From Anaerococcus vaginimassiliensis (GTDB lineage Bacteria; Bacillota; Clostridia; Tissierellales; Peptoniphilaceae): DNA of 64,000 nucleotides. The notes below the pieces were generated by a model, which was not told where the DNA came from, did not search any database, and saw only the letters and a list, made by a program, of their open reading frames with translations. Shown here piece by piece: positions 54,210-62,590 of this stretch (the first letter of the stretch is position 1; every line of letters begins with the position of its first letter). The DNA is taken from assembly GCF_900626155.1 (NCBI RefSeq), contig NZ_LR130844.1, forward strand, positions 1,674,758 to 1,738,757. Direction: 5' to 3'. The position numbers were made by a program, and so were the translations under genes.

Positions 54210-55882
54210 TATAAAACACCTCCAGCTAATTGCATTGGAGTCTTATTTTCAAGAGCATTTCCAAAGACCTTATTTATTGAAATCAAATTCTTCTTTACTT
54301 CGGACTTGCTTTCACTTTCTTCTTTTATAAGAGTCTTCAGTAAGTTAACTGTTTCCAAATTATTAAAGACAAAATTAATCTCATTGTTTTCTCCGATTTC
54401 AATTCTATCTATAAAAGATACAATTGTTAGTCTATTTAGACTGCTTAAATCAGTGGGAACAATTTCGGAAACCAAACTATCCTTGTTTTTCATCTTTTCT
54501 TGCAAATTGGCAAGTATATTTTTCTTTGTAGCAATTTGTTTCTCTATTTCCCTGATTTTAATAAGATAATTTTTTCTGAACCTTTCAAACTCTTCAGAAG
54601 TTATAAGTTCATCTTCTAAGTCCATATATAAAGATTGTCTAAGTCTTTCATACTTTCTTTTTTCTGAGTTTAAGCTTTCAAAATCAATGTTAAATGTTAC
54701 TTTTGATACATCTAACTTATTAACTTGACTTAGTAGTTCATTATATTTTTTTAAATAATCTTTAAGTGCAAAAAGAGTCATATCCAGTAGATAGTCTTCT
54801 TTTATACTATGTCTTGTGCAATCTCCTTTGTTATTATAGTGAGAACAAATATAAAAAATATTATATCCATTCTTGGACTTAACCTTTCTTCTAACCATTG
54901 AAGATCCACAATCTTTGCAATAAAGCATTCCTGATAAAATGTGTGGTATATCTGCCGATTGTTTTACATCTCGAAGCATCATCTTATTAGCCAAAGCATA
55001 AATGCTTTTTGAAATAATAGGCTTATGAGAGTCGTTTATTACAATCCAATCTTCTTCATTTACTTCTACTTCTCTCTTAGACTTGTAATTTAGTTTTCTA
55101 GTTTTTCCTTGTTCAAGCACTCCAATATAGACCTTGTTTGTAATAATCCTATTGACCATTTTTGCATCCCATTTAGAGTCTTTAACAATAAAACCAGTAG
55201 TATGATTATCACCAGAATTTTCTTTATGCTTAGATGGTGTTACACAACCTATGCTATTTAAAAAATCTGCAATAGCCTTAGACGAATAACCGTCTATCTT
55301 CATATTGAAGATTCTTTCAATTATATGTGAAACTTCTGTATCAACGACTAACTTATGTTTGTTTTTGCTATCCTTCTTATAACCAAAAGGAGCAAATGCA
55401 CCAATAAATTCACCATTCTTTCTTTTGATCTCTTTTGAAGATTTAACTTTCATAGAAATATCTCTACAATAAGAATCATTAATAAAGTTTCTTATTGGAA
55501 GAATTAAGTGTGTATCGCTTACATCTGCATTTTCACTGTCATAGTTATCGTTTACGGATATAAACCTTATACCTTTTTCTGGAAATATCTTTTGTAGATA
55601 TTTACCTGATTCGATATAATCTCTCCCAAAACGGGATAAGTCCTTCACAATAATTGTTTTGAACTTCTTTTCTTCAAGATCTTGAATCATCTTCTTAAAT
55701 TTTGGTCTGTCAAAATTAGATCCTGAAAAGCCATCGTCTACATATTCAGCAACAACTTTAAAATCATTGTCCCTTGCATATGATTTGATAATCTGTCTTT
55801 GATTTGAAATAGAATTACTTTCTGAGCTATCTCCATCCTCTCTCGATAAACGAAGATACATACAAGCAAATTTTTCCATCAC
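54209..55882 (-). CDS. Large serine recombinase 3
   Basis: 557 residues, first gene of the trio. Catalytic Ser in MYLRLSREDGD near 11, SNSISNQRQIIKSYA, then VKDLSRFGRDYIESGKYL. The zinc ribbon is complete: YCKDCGSS near 320 and CSHYNNKGDC near 345. A long coiled coil (about 400-470) and a C-terminal VSFIDRIEIGENNEINFVF strand are usual for this family. AGGAGG upstream. Three tandem enzymes of this type are known at one end of conjugative or mobilisable elements in clostridia. Confidence 0.94.
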   Translation of the reverse strand: MMEKFACMYLRLSREDGDSSESNSISNQRQIIKSYARDNDFKVVAEYVDDGFSGSNFDRPKFKKMIQDLEEKKFKTIIVKDLSRFGRDYIESGKYLQKIFPEKGIRFISVNDNYDSENADVSDTHLILPIRNFINDSYCRDISMKVKSSKEIKRKNGEFIGAFAPFGYKKDSKNKHKLVVDTEVSHIIERIFNMKIDGYSSKAIADFLNSIGCVTPSKHKENSGDNHTTGFIVKDSKWDAKMVNRIITNKVYIGVLEQGKTRKLNYKSKREVEVNEEDWIVINDSHKPIISKSIYALANKMMLRDVKQSADIPHILSGMLYCKDCGSSMVRRKVKSKNGYNIFYICSHYNNKGDCTRHSIKEDYLLDMTLFALKDYLKKYNELLSQVNKLDVSKVTFNIDFESLNSEKRKYERLRQSLYMDLEDELITSEEFERFRKNYLIKIREIEKQIATKKNILANLQEKMKNKDSLVSEIVPTDLSSLNRLTIVSFIDRIEIGENNEINFVFNNLETVNLLKTLIKEESESKSEVKKNLISINKVFGNALENKTPMQLAGGVL

Positions 55883-55979
55883 AAAACCTCCTTAATTTGT
55901 ATTTGGGCAAATAGTCATTAAGGAGTTCTTCTACCACTTATATTTTACCGCACCCAAGTTTTTAAGTCAGCACCCCAGC

Positions 55980-56135
55980 TTATAGTCTTATACAAGCTCT
56001 ACATAAATAAAGCTCAACAATATCTAGTAAGTCGAGGGACTCTTTATCACTTTGAGTGTAAGTAATTTTTTTAGAATAATCTTCTTTTGATATTTGCTCT
56101 TTAGGTTTATATTTCTTCTTTTCTTTTGCATTCAT
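55980..56135 (-). CDS. Small charged protein upstream of the recombinases
   Basis: 51 residues from ATG 56135 with GAGGT nine bases before; an open frame continues to 56201 but has no site. NAKEKKKYKPKEQISKEDYS, then LLDIVELYLCRACIRL. No family recognised. It is oriented like the recombinase trio and ends about 100 bases before it, so it may be their accessory or excision factor, but this is only positional. Confidence 0.45.
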   Translation of the reverse strand: MNAKEKKKYKPKEQISKEDYSKKITYTQSDKESLDLLDIVELYLCRACIRL

Positions 56136-56613
56136 AGGTTTTACCTCACAATATAAAATTAAAGTTTTTTGACATTGACAAGTGCCTTGGATTAGCAACA
56201 TAGGAATCTCACCTCCGCCTCTGTTCAGGATGAGCCGGCTTCAACCTTAGAAGTATCATTATCCTCATTTTCTTCATAGCGAATAGGGTATCCCTCCCTA
56301 TATTCAAACTCTTACTTATCGCTCCCTTTCTTCTTCCCTTGCTTTTAGCTTAGCAGTACTTGTTTTGCCGAATTATTCAGCAGAAAGATCTTGGCGGATA
56401 AGTTATCACGCTCCAAAAATGATTAATGTCTTGTCTTGGTCTATTCAATTGTTAAGGTTCAAAATTTATCGAGAGCTATTAATCTTTTTAATATTTGACC
56501 ATCAGAAAATACTTATCTTGATGAAACAAAATTGTTAAAATCACCCTCTTATACTTAACAGTGAAAAGAAGTCTTTCTTGGTAACCAATTTTCAAAAATA
56601 AATTTGGTTATAT
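56136..56613. other. Gap of about 480 bases with decayed coding sequence and hairpins
   Basis: No intact gene. On the minus strand a 28-codon open tail without a start (56225-56311; REGYPIRYEENEDNDTSK) looks like the end of a lost gene, preceded by another short frame ending KAREEERER. Near 56557 AACAGTGAAAA recurs 85 bases later at 56642, both copies followed by CTTGGTAAC. A small hairpin TAACCAA/TTGGTTA lies at 56582-56610. Confidence 0.4.
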
Positions 56614-56660
56614 AAAAAGGTCCAATTCCCACTGTATAAGTAACAGTGAAAATTAGACCC
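56614..56660 (-). terminator. Terminator after the sigma-like gene
   Basis: On the minus strand GTCTAATTTTCACTGT pairs with ACAGTGGGAATTGGAC with a few mismatches, followed by CTTTTT. It ends 17 bases beyond the stop of the gene at 56677-57087. Confidence 0.75.
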
Positions 56661-56676
56661 TCTTGGTAACTGTCAT

Positions 56677-57087
56677 CTAAAAGTCTTCTAACATTTCCTT
56701 TAATTTTTCTAAGACTTTATTACGCCTTTTAATAACAGACGGATGAGAAATATTCAGTTTAGCAGCTACTTCTCTAATTGTTTCTTCTTTATAAAAAAGA
56801 CTTTCTATTAGGTCTCTTTCAGCAGGATTGAGTTTAGAAATAGCTCTTCTTACTTCTTCAATCATTTCCTTTGTTTCGATAATTTTTTCAACATCAAATT
56901 CCAGATCTTCTAAATTTTCTTCAAAATTACCATCATGATCATAGGAACAAAAAAAGAAACAGTTATTTATCCTGTCTCTTCTCGTTTGATATTTCTCTTT
57001 ATTCAATTCACTATGATAGGCAAGATACACTTCCTTGCTAACTATTACTTTCTTTCCTTCTACAAATAAATAATATTCTTTGTCCAT
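56677..57087 (-). CDS. Sigma-70 region 4-like protein of a mobile element
   Basis: 136 residues from ATG 57087, placed by AAGGAGG eight bases upstream. The N-terminal part reads YYLFVEGKKVIVSKEVYLAY and a basic segment; SYDHDGNFEENLEDLEFDVE sits in the middle; the C-terminal region 4 helix-turn-helix is LNPAERDLIESLFYKEETIR, EVAAKLNISHPSVIKRRNKV. Conjugative elements of clostridia often encode such truncated sigma-like regulators next to recombinases or ABC cargo. A degraded relative lies at 60676-60850. Confidence 0.78.
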   Translation of the reverse strand: MDKEYYLFVEGKKVIVSKEVYLAYHSELNKEKYQTRRDRINNCFFFCSYDHDGNFEENLEDLEFDVEKIIETKEMIEEVRRAISKLNPAERDLIESLFYKEETIREVAAKLNISHPSVIKRRNKVLEKLKEMLEDF

Positions 57088-57183
57088 TAATTTTTCCTCC
57101 TTGTTGACACGAATTTCTTTTGTTTGAAAATGAAATTCACACAAGGAGGACTTCTAATTCTTTGCATATATTCTCCTGGGCAT

Positions 57184-57218
57184 AAAAAAAGACCGAAAGA
57201 AAATAAATTCTTTCAGTC
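57184..57218 (-). terminator. Terminator after the regulator at 57358
   Basis: On the minus strand GACTGAAAGAA pairs with TTCTTTCGGTC (one G-T pair), followed by seven T. Confidence 0.85.
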
Positions 57219-57357
57219 AATGAATGCCAATATTAAATTTAGGTGCTAATCACCCATCATGGATATTATATATGCACTTAAGTACACATAAAATTCGTAT
57301 ATGGTACTTTTTTCATTCGGAAATAGTACGCAATAAGTTCGTCTTAATTTTAATTTT

Positions 57358-57918
57358 TTAGATGTTCATTATATCATCAATGCTACGACCGTCTTCAAGT
57401 TGACTAATAGCAGTTGGTAAAGTATAACCCCAAATTATTACACCAACCAATGCAATGGCTTCCTTCTTTCTTTGATAATAAGCAGTTCTCTCTAAAGATA
57501 CACTTCTCATACAAGCTTCATCAGTAATCTTTTTTTCAGAAATGTAGTAGTTATAAATAATCTTATGATAGATTTCTCCATACTCTGGATAAACTTTTAG
57601 CCTAACACAGGCATCATAAATTATTAAAAGCATAAGCTTACTATCCATTACATTGGATACTCTATTATTAAACTTTTCTTCAACTCTTTCTGGAGCAAAT
57701 GTGGAAAGATACAAGTAAGCAGATTCTGAAGTTGATCCATAGTTTTCTTTACTCTCAAACATCATAAAATTTGCCCTGCTATCTACTGCCCAGGTAACTT
57801 GTCTATATAAACTTAAAATAAGTTTTGCAGCTGAACTAATCTCTTCAAATTTCAAGTTACTATCTGCATACATGTCCATTATATTCTTTAAAGTTTTACT
57901 TATTCTCAATCTAATCAC
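57358..57918 (-). CDS. Probable phage-type transcription regulator (ArpU/RinA-like?)
   Basis: 186 residues, all helical. The C-terminal third has CMRSVSLERTAYYQRKKEAI, a helix-turn-helix-like element as in ArpU/RinA late activators, with ALVGVIIWGYTLP after it. The N-terminal half (KTLKNIMDMYADSNLKFEEI) has no known match for me. It diverges from the XRE-ImmA-RhuM operon across a shared promoter region of about 150 bases. The start ATG lies close to that operator. The family call is tentative. Confidence 0.45.
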   Translation of the reverse strand: MIRLRISKTLKNIMDMYADSNLKFEEISSAAKLILSLYRQVTWAVDSRANFMMFESKENYGSTSESAYLYLSTFAPERVEEKFNNRVSNVMDSKLMLLIIYDACVRLKVYPEYGEIYHKIIYNYYISEKKITDEACMRSVSLERTAYYQRKKEAIALVGVIIWGYTLPTAISQLEDGRSIDDIMNI

Positions 57919-57932
57919 CCCAATACAACTTA

Positions 57933-57961
57933 TTTACAAACTTGAATGTTTGTGCTATAAT
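57933..57961 (+). promoter_or_regulatory. Promoter and operator of the XRE-ImmA-RhuM operon
   Basis: TTTACA (57933-57938), 17 bases, TATAAT (57956-57961). A dyad ACAAAC (57936-57941) / GTTTGT (57948-57953) fills the spacer, probably bound by the XRE protein encoded about 100 bases downstream. Confidence 0.7.
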
Positions 57962-58067
57962 ATGAATATAAGTTCAGTTTGTATTATATCTCAAATTGAA
58001 AAATAATTCAAGCACTATTGTTCGTATTAAAAGTTATAAATGCACATTAGTACAGGAGGTTAAAATT

Positions 58068-58469
58068 ATGGCTTTTGCGGATAGATTAAAGGATTTTCGT
58101 GAAAAAGAAAAGTTAAGTCAAGCAGACTTTGCAAAAATGATAGGAATAAGTACAAGAACTCTTGTACATTATGAAGACGGAGAAAGATACCCAAGAGATG
58201 TCGAGGTTTACAAAAAAATAGCTGAAGTTATGGACTGTGATTACAACTATCTTTTAGAAGAAAGTGACGAGTTTTTAAATCGAGTTTATAACATGGGTGG
58301 TAAAAGAGAATTAGAAAAAGCTAGAGCATTAACAGAAGGTCTAAGCTCTTTATTTGCTGGTGGAGAAATTTCTGACGAAGATAAAGATGCTGCTTTTGAA
58401 GCTATTACTCGTGCTTATTGGGAGGCTAAAAGAGAAAACAAGAAATACGGTCGTAAGAAAAAAGATTAG
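58068..58469 (+). CDS. XRE-family regulator
   Basis: 133 residues from ATG 58068 with AGGAGG eight bases upstream; a longer frame from 57996 lacks a site. The helix-turn-helix reads REKEKLSQADFAKMIGISTR, TLVHYEDGERYPRD. The C-terminal half is helical and charged and ends in Lys (KKYGRKKKD). It is the first gene of a plus-strand four-gene operon and should repress it through the dyad upstream until removed by the ImmA protease encoded next. Confidence 0.87.
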   Translation: MAFADRLKDFREKEKLSQADFAKMIGISTRTLVHYEDGERYPRDVEVYKKIAEVMDCDYNYLLEESDEFLNRVYNMGGKRELEKARALTEGLSSLFAGGEISDEDKDAAFEAITRAYWEAKRENKKYGRKKKD

Positions 58470-58477
58470 GTGATTTT

Positions 58478-59026
58478 ATGAGCATGAATCGCTATATATA
58501 TGATAAGGTTAATCGACTTATAAAAAAATATAAGACACGAGATCCTATAGAATTAATAGAAGCTTTGAATATTAACCTGGTATATCTACCTAAAACAGAA
58601 ATATTTTTAGGAATGTACCATTATATTCAAAGGAACAGATTTATTTTTATCAGTAGCAACACAAATTTTAATAGAAAAACGATATTAGCACATGAATTAG
58701 GTCACGATCAACTTCACAGAGATTATTGTATGAGTGGAGGAGCTTTTCATGACCAAACAGTGCTAAACCCTACAAATAAATTTGAAACTGAAGCTAATAT
58801 TTTTGCAGCTCATTTATTAATAAGTGATGAAGATGTCTTCGATAATATCAATGATCAAGTTTGTGATTATGAAATCGCTGGAAAGTTAGGAGTAGATATA
58901 AATTTACTAAATTTAAAAATTTCTGAGTTAGCAAAAATGGGCAAGTTTAATAAACCAGTTAATGTTAATATACCTCAGGGAGATTTTCTTAAAAACTATC
59001 GCCCTGAACATGATGATTATTATTAG
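58478..59026 (+). CDS. ImmA/IrrE metallopeptidase
   Basis: 182 residues. The zinc site AHELGHDQLHRDY near 72-84 is followed by FETEANIFAAHLLI with the third ligand. It lacks added domains, unlike the protein at 8.1 kb. It probably cleaves the XRE protein encoded eight bases upstream to induce the operon or the element. GGTG lies before the ATG. Confidence 0.87.
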   Translation: MSMNRYIYDKVNRLIKKYKTRDPIELIEALNINLVYLPKTEIFLGMYHYIQRNRFIFISSNTNFNRKTILAHELGHDQLHRDYCMSGGAFHDQTVLNPTNKFETEANIFAAHLLISDEDVFDNINDQVCDYEIAGKLGVDINLLNLKISELAKMGKFNKPVNVNIPQGDFLKNYRPEHDDYY

Positions 59027-59034
59027 GAGACTCT

Positions 59035-59517
59035 ATGGGAATTTTTATTGCAGGATATATTTTATTAATCCTTTCTGGAGTAGTTTTCTACTATCTCATC
59101 TCTACCTACTCTGTAAAAATCTCAGCATTTTTGATTGATTTTATAGTTGTAGGTTTAGGATTTTATATATCCATAAAAGATAAACTAGATAACAAATTAG
59201 CTATTCCCCTTTCAATTACAGTAGTAATAATTTATGGAATATTGCTAGTTTTAATAAATCAAAAGCTACCAAAAATCAGTAAACTTTTAAACTATATAAT
59301 TGCTTTTATAGGATCATCAGTTGCCCTATGGTTGGCACTTGATTTTATAACAAGCACGCTAACCGCTTTTAAAATAATAGGTCAAACTTATCATCAATTA
59401 CCAATAACAAAAAATATGATGATAAATTCCTTTATACATTATGTAATTGTATTCTTAATTAGTATTCCAGTGTTTAAAGGTAGAATGAAATTTATACTTG
59501 GAGGAAATTATGAGTAA
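59035..59517 (+). CDS. Membrane protein of unknown function
   Basis: 160 residues with five or so hydrophobic helices (FIAGYILLILSGVVFYYLIS; FLIDFIVVGLGFYISI; PLSITVVIIYGILLVLI; IIAFIGSSVALWLAL; FIHYVIVFLISIPVF). No family recognised. It lies eight bases after the protease gene and overlaps the RhuM gene, so it is made with both. A membrane protein between a protease and RhuM could be a sensor or effector, but this is only context. Confidence 0.6.
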   Translation: MGIFIAGYILLILSGVVFYYLISTYSVKISAFLIDFIVVGLGFYISIKDKLDNKLAIPLSITVVIIYGILLVLINQKLPKISKLLNYIIAFIGSSVALWLALDFITSTLTAFKIIGQTYHQLPITKNMMINSFIHYVIVFLISIPVFKGRMKFILGGNYE

Positions 59518-60592
59518 AGAAATGGATAAAAATAAAGATGAAAATCATAATAAAAAAGAACTTCAAATCAGATCTTCCGCTGCTGAATACTTGACTTTTA
59601 TTGCAGCTAATGGTGATGATGGGGAAGCTATCGAAATTAGATATGAAGATGAAAATATTTGGCTTACTCAAAAGATGATGGCAGCTCTTTATGATGTTAA
59701 TGTAGCCACAATAAATGAACATCTTAAAAAAATCTATGCCGATAGTGAATTACAAGAAGAAGCAACTATTAGGAATTTCCTAATAGTTCAAAAAGAAGGT
59801 TCTAGAAATGTTTCAAGGGAAACAAAGCACTATAATCTGCAAGCAATTATTGCAGTAGGGTTTAAAGTAAATAACGAACGTGCAGTCCAATTTAGAAAGT
59901 GGGCAAACCAAATTGTAAAAGATTTCACAATTAAAGGTTGGGCAATGGATGATGAAAGACTCAAAAATTCTGGCACAAAACTTACCAAAGATTATTTCGA
60001 AAAATTACTTGTAAAAATTCGTGAGATTAGATTATCTGAGAGAAGATTCTATCAAAAAATCACAGATATTTATGCTACATCTTTAGATTATGATCCATCT
60101 GCAAAAGCAACAAAAAGATTTTTTGCAGCTATTCAAAACAAATTGCACTATGCAATTCATGGAAAAACTGCAGCCGAATTAATTGTAGATAGAGCCAATC
60201 ACAAAACTAAAAATATGGGACTTACTACTTGGGAAGGCTCTCCAAATTCAAAAATTCATAAATATGATGTAGTAGTTGCAAAGAATTATCTAAACGAAGA
60301 AGAATTAAATCAAATGCAAAGAATTGTTTCATCATATTTGGATATGGCAGAACTGCAAGCAGAAAGACATATCCCTATGACTATGGAAGATTGGGAAAAA
60401 AGATTAAATGGATTTTTGCAATTATGGGATAAAGAAATTCTAAACGATTCAGGAAAAGTATCTGCAGCTCTTGCAAAAAAGCACGCAGAAAGTGAGTTTG
60501 AAAAATATAGAATTATACAAGATAGACTCTACAAAAGTGATTTTGATAAATTCTTGGAATTAGAAGATGATACTAAAAAATTAGAAGAATAA
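59510..60592 (+). CDS. RhuM-family protein
   Basis: 360 residues from ATG 59510 with GGAGG upstream, overlapping the membrane-protein stop. The typical RhuM pattern is clear: IWLTQKMMAALYDVNVATIN, then RNVSRETKHYNLQAIIAVGF, KRFFAAIQNKLHYAIHGKTA and AELIVDRANHKTKNMGLTTW. RhuM was first named as a Salmonella island gene; related proteins occur in mobile elements and near restriction or defence genes. The biochemical activity is unknown. It ends the XRE-ImmA-membrane-RhuM operon. Confidence 0.88.
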   Translation: MSKEMDKNKDENHNKKELQIRSSAAEYLTFIAANGDDGEAIEIRYEDENIWLTQKMMAALYDVNVATINEHLKKIYADSELQEEATIRNFLIVQKEGSRNVSRETKHYNLQAIIAVGFKVNNERAVQFRKWANQIVKDFTIKGWAMDDERLKNSGTKLTKDYFEKLLVKIREIRLSERRFYQKITDIYATSLDYDPSAKATKRFFAAIQNKLHYAIHGKTAAELIVDRANHKTKNMGLTTWEGSPNSKIHKYDVVVAKNYLNEEELNQMQRIVSSYLDMAELQAERHIPMTMEDWEKRLNGFLQLWDKEILNDSGKVSAALAKKHAESEFEKYRIIQDRLYKSDFDKFLELEDDTKKLEE

Positions 60593-60629
60593 CTTAATAT
60601 ACGATTAACGGGGTCTGTAAATAATTTTG

Positions 60630-60677
60630 TGTATCAACCTAAATCCTGATAAAAGGGTAAGGGTTGATACATTTTTT
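60630..60677 (+). terminator. Terminator after the RhuM gene
   Basis: TGTATCAACC pairs exactly with GGTTGATACA, followed by six T. About 38 bases separate it from the stop codon. Confidence 0.85.
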
Positions 60678-60850
60678 ATGCTTCAATCATCATTTGTGTT
60701 GCGACAACTTTTTCTACATCAACATTTTCATCTTCTAGATTATCTTTAAAATTCCCATCTTGATTTAGTGACGAAAAAAAAGAGCAAGTGATTTTTCTTG
60801 TCCACCTGCTCTAAATGTTTTTCCTGTTCAAAGACTTTAAATATTTCTTT
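60676..60850 (-). pseudogene. Degraded sigma-like gene downstream of the ABC pair
   Basis: No start; it begins three bases after the ABC gene stop. In one frame it reads KEIFKVFEQEKHLEQVDKKN, HLLFF; at a run of eight T the frame shifts, and SSLNQDGNFKDNLEDENVDV, EKVVATQMMIEA and a stop follow. The second half aligns clearly with DGNFEENLEDLEFDVEKIIE in the intact gene at 56677-57087. Both the helix-turn-helix end and the N terminus are lost, so it is a remnant. Confidence 0.75.
60774..60812 (-). terminator. Terminator of the ABC operon inside the sigma remnant
   Basis: On the minus strand AGAGCAGGTG pairs with CACTTGCTCT (one G-T pair), followed by eight T. The T run is also the frameshift site of the remnant. 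Confidence 0.72.
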
Positions 60851-60853
60851 CTA

Positions 60854-62590
60854 TTAATTATTTAACTTCCATGATTCTGCCTTAGCTTTTGCATTTATAA
60901 GGTCAGAATAAAGTCCATTATTTTTAATCAGTTCTTCATGATTTCCACGTTCTACTATTTCTCCATCTTTTAAGACTAAAATCTGGTCAGCATTTCTAAT
61001 TGTCTTTAGTCTGTGGGCAATCATAATTACCGTCTTATTTTTTGTTAATGATTCTATTGCTTCTTTAAGTTTATCTTCATTTTCTGGATCTATATTTGCA
61101 GTTGCCTCATCAAAGATAATTATGTCTGCATCTTTTAGCATAGCTCTTGCAATGGAAATTCTTTGTTTTTCTCCACCAGATAGACTTGCTCCACCTTCTC
61201 CGATGATAGTGTCATAGCCTTCTGGTAAAGCTTCTATAAATTCATGACATCTTGCTTTTTTTGCAGCTTCTACAACTTCTTCATGGCTTGCATTTTGTTT
61301 TCCAAATTTTATATTGTTCTCAATCGTATCTTCAAAGAGATATACATCTTGAAATACCATGGAAATAGAATTCATTAAGTTTTCTATCTTATAGTCCTTT
61401 ATATTTTTTCCACCAATTAAAATCTCGCCAGAATTTACATCCCAAAATCTTGCTATGAGATTACAAAATGTAGTCTTACCAGATCCAGATGGACCAACTA
61501 TGGCAGTCATGGTATTTTCTTTTATCTCTGCTGATACATTTTTTAAAATTGGTCTATCATCATAGGAAAATGATACATTTTTAAAGTCTATGTTGTGATT
61601 TTTTATAGACTCTGTAATACTTCCTTCTCTCATATCAGGCATTGAGTCTATAAAACCTACAGAATCTATGGCATTTTCGCAAGCTCTTAGGATTGCCATG
61701 TTTGATCCTGCCCCGATTAAGCCTTCAAAGATAATAAATGATGCTATAATCATAAGAATTGTTTCAGCAAGTGGAAGTTCACCAGATAAATTTAATTTTA
61801 ATGATACATAGACCATAGCTACTGTTGTTATTCCCATTACAATTCTTTGAATAACTGTGTATGGTGCTACAGATTTTTCTAGGTCTAAGAGTATTCTTGA
61901 TGTATCTTTTATAGACTTTCTTAAAGCTCTGTTATTTTCTCCACCAAGATTATAGGATTTTATAACCTGCATTCCTTGTAAAGTTGCTAATACTTCTTTT
62001 GTAAGTCTTGTTTGTGTTTCTGTCATTTTGTCTGCATTAGCTGATGATTTTTTCTCCATCATTGATGTAACGATGAAAAATACTATCACACCTGCTACAG
62101 CAACCAGTCCTACTTTTACGTTAAAAATTAAAGTTCCAAGGACAAAGACTAAAGTATTTAAAACTCCACCAAGTACAAGAACCAAAAGCATAGGCACCCA
62201 CATTTCTGCTTGGGAAAGTGAAGATGTAGCAATAGTAGTTAATCTTCCTAGTGAAAAGCTTGAAAAGAAACCCATAGGAACTCTTTTTATTTTTTCTCCT
62301 ATTTCTATTCTCTTATGGGCTGCCATAAAATATCCAGCGTGTGTTTGTGCCATTTGTGATGATTTTTGTGTCATTATCTTTCCAACAAGGGATATAACTA
62401 ATATTCCAAGACAAATAAAGATAGCCTTATAGTCTAAAGTTTTAGAGAGTATATTTACCAACATATAGTAAATTGCACCAAATTGTAGAGCATTAAATAC
62501 TGCATGAAAGAATCCAGCCAGAATAGATTTTTTAATATTTGCTTGTTCTTCCTTAGAAAAATTCCATATCTTTTTAAACACCTTAAGCAT
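60854..62590 (-). CDS. ABC transporter half (permease-ATPase), second of pair
   Basis: 578 residues from ATG 62590 with AAGGGG eight bases upstream; GTG 62599 is a weaker option. About six membrane helices (residues about 20-310), then the ATPase domain: Walker A GPSGSGKTTFCN, Q-loop SMVFQDVYLF, signature SLSGGEKQRISIARA, Walker B ADIIIFDEATANIDPE and AHRLKTI. It overlaps the upstream half-transporter by eight bases, so the two likely form a heterodimer. Substrate unknown; similar pairs are common cargo of conjugative elements with a sigma-like gene behind them. Confidence 0.9.
   Translation of the reverse strand: MLKVFKKIWNFSKEEQANIKKSILAGFFHAVFNALQFGAIYYMLVNILSKTLDYKAIFICLGILVISLVGKIMTQKSSQMAQTHAGYFMAAHKRIEIGEKIKRVPMGFFSSFSLGRLTTIATSSLSQAEMWVPMLLVLVLGGVLNTLVFVLGTLIFNVKVGLVAVAGVIVFFIVTSMMEKKSSANADKMTETQTRLTKEVLATLQGMQVIKSYNLGGENNRALRKSIKDTSRILLDLEKSVAPYTVIQRIVMGITTVAMVYVSLKLNLSGELPLAETILMIIASFIIFEGLIGAGSNMAILRACENAIDSVGFIDSMPDMREGSITESIKNHNIDFKNVSFSYDDRPILKNVSAEIKENTMTAIVGPSGSGKTTFCNLIARFWDVNSGEILIGGKNIKDYKIENLMNSISMVFQDVYLFEDTIENNIKFGKQNASHEEVVEAAKKARCHEFIEALPEGYDTIIGEGGASLSGGEKQRISIARAMLKDADIIIFDEATANIDPENEDKLKEAIESLTKNKTVIMIAHRLKTIRNADQILVLKDGEIVERGNHEELIKNNGLYSDLINAKAKAESWKLNN

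Noticed and set aside
60609..60640. Insertion-sequence end (GGGTCTGTAAATAATTTTG, IS256-like)
   Set aside because: No transposase fragment and no partner inverted repeat seen; the sequence is mostly explained by the RhuM terminator.
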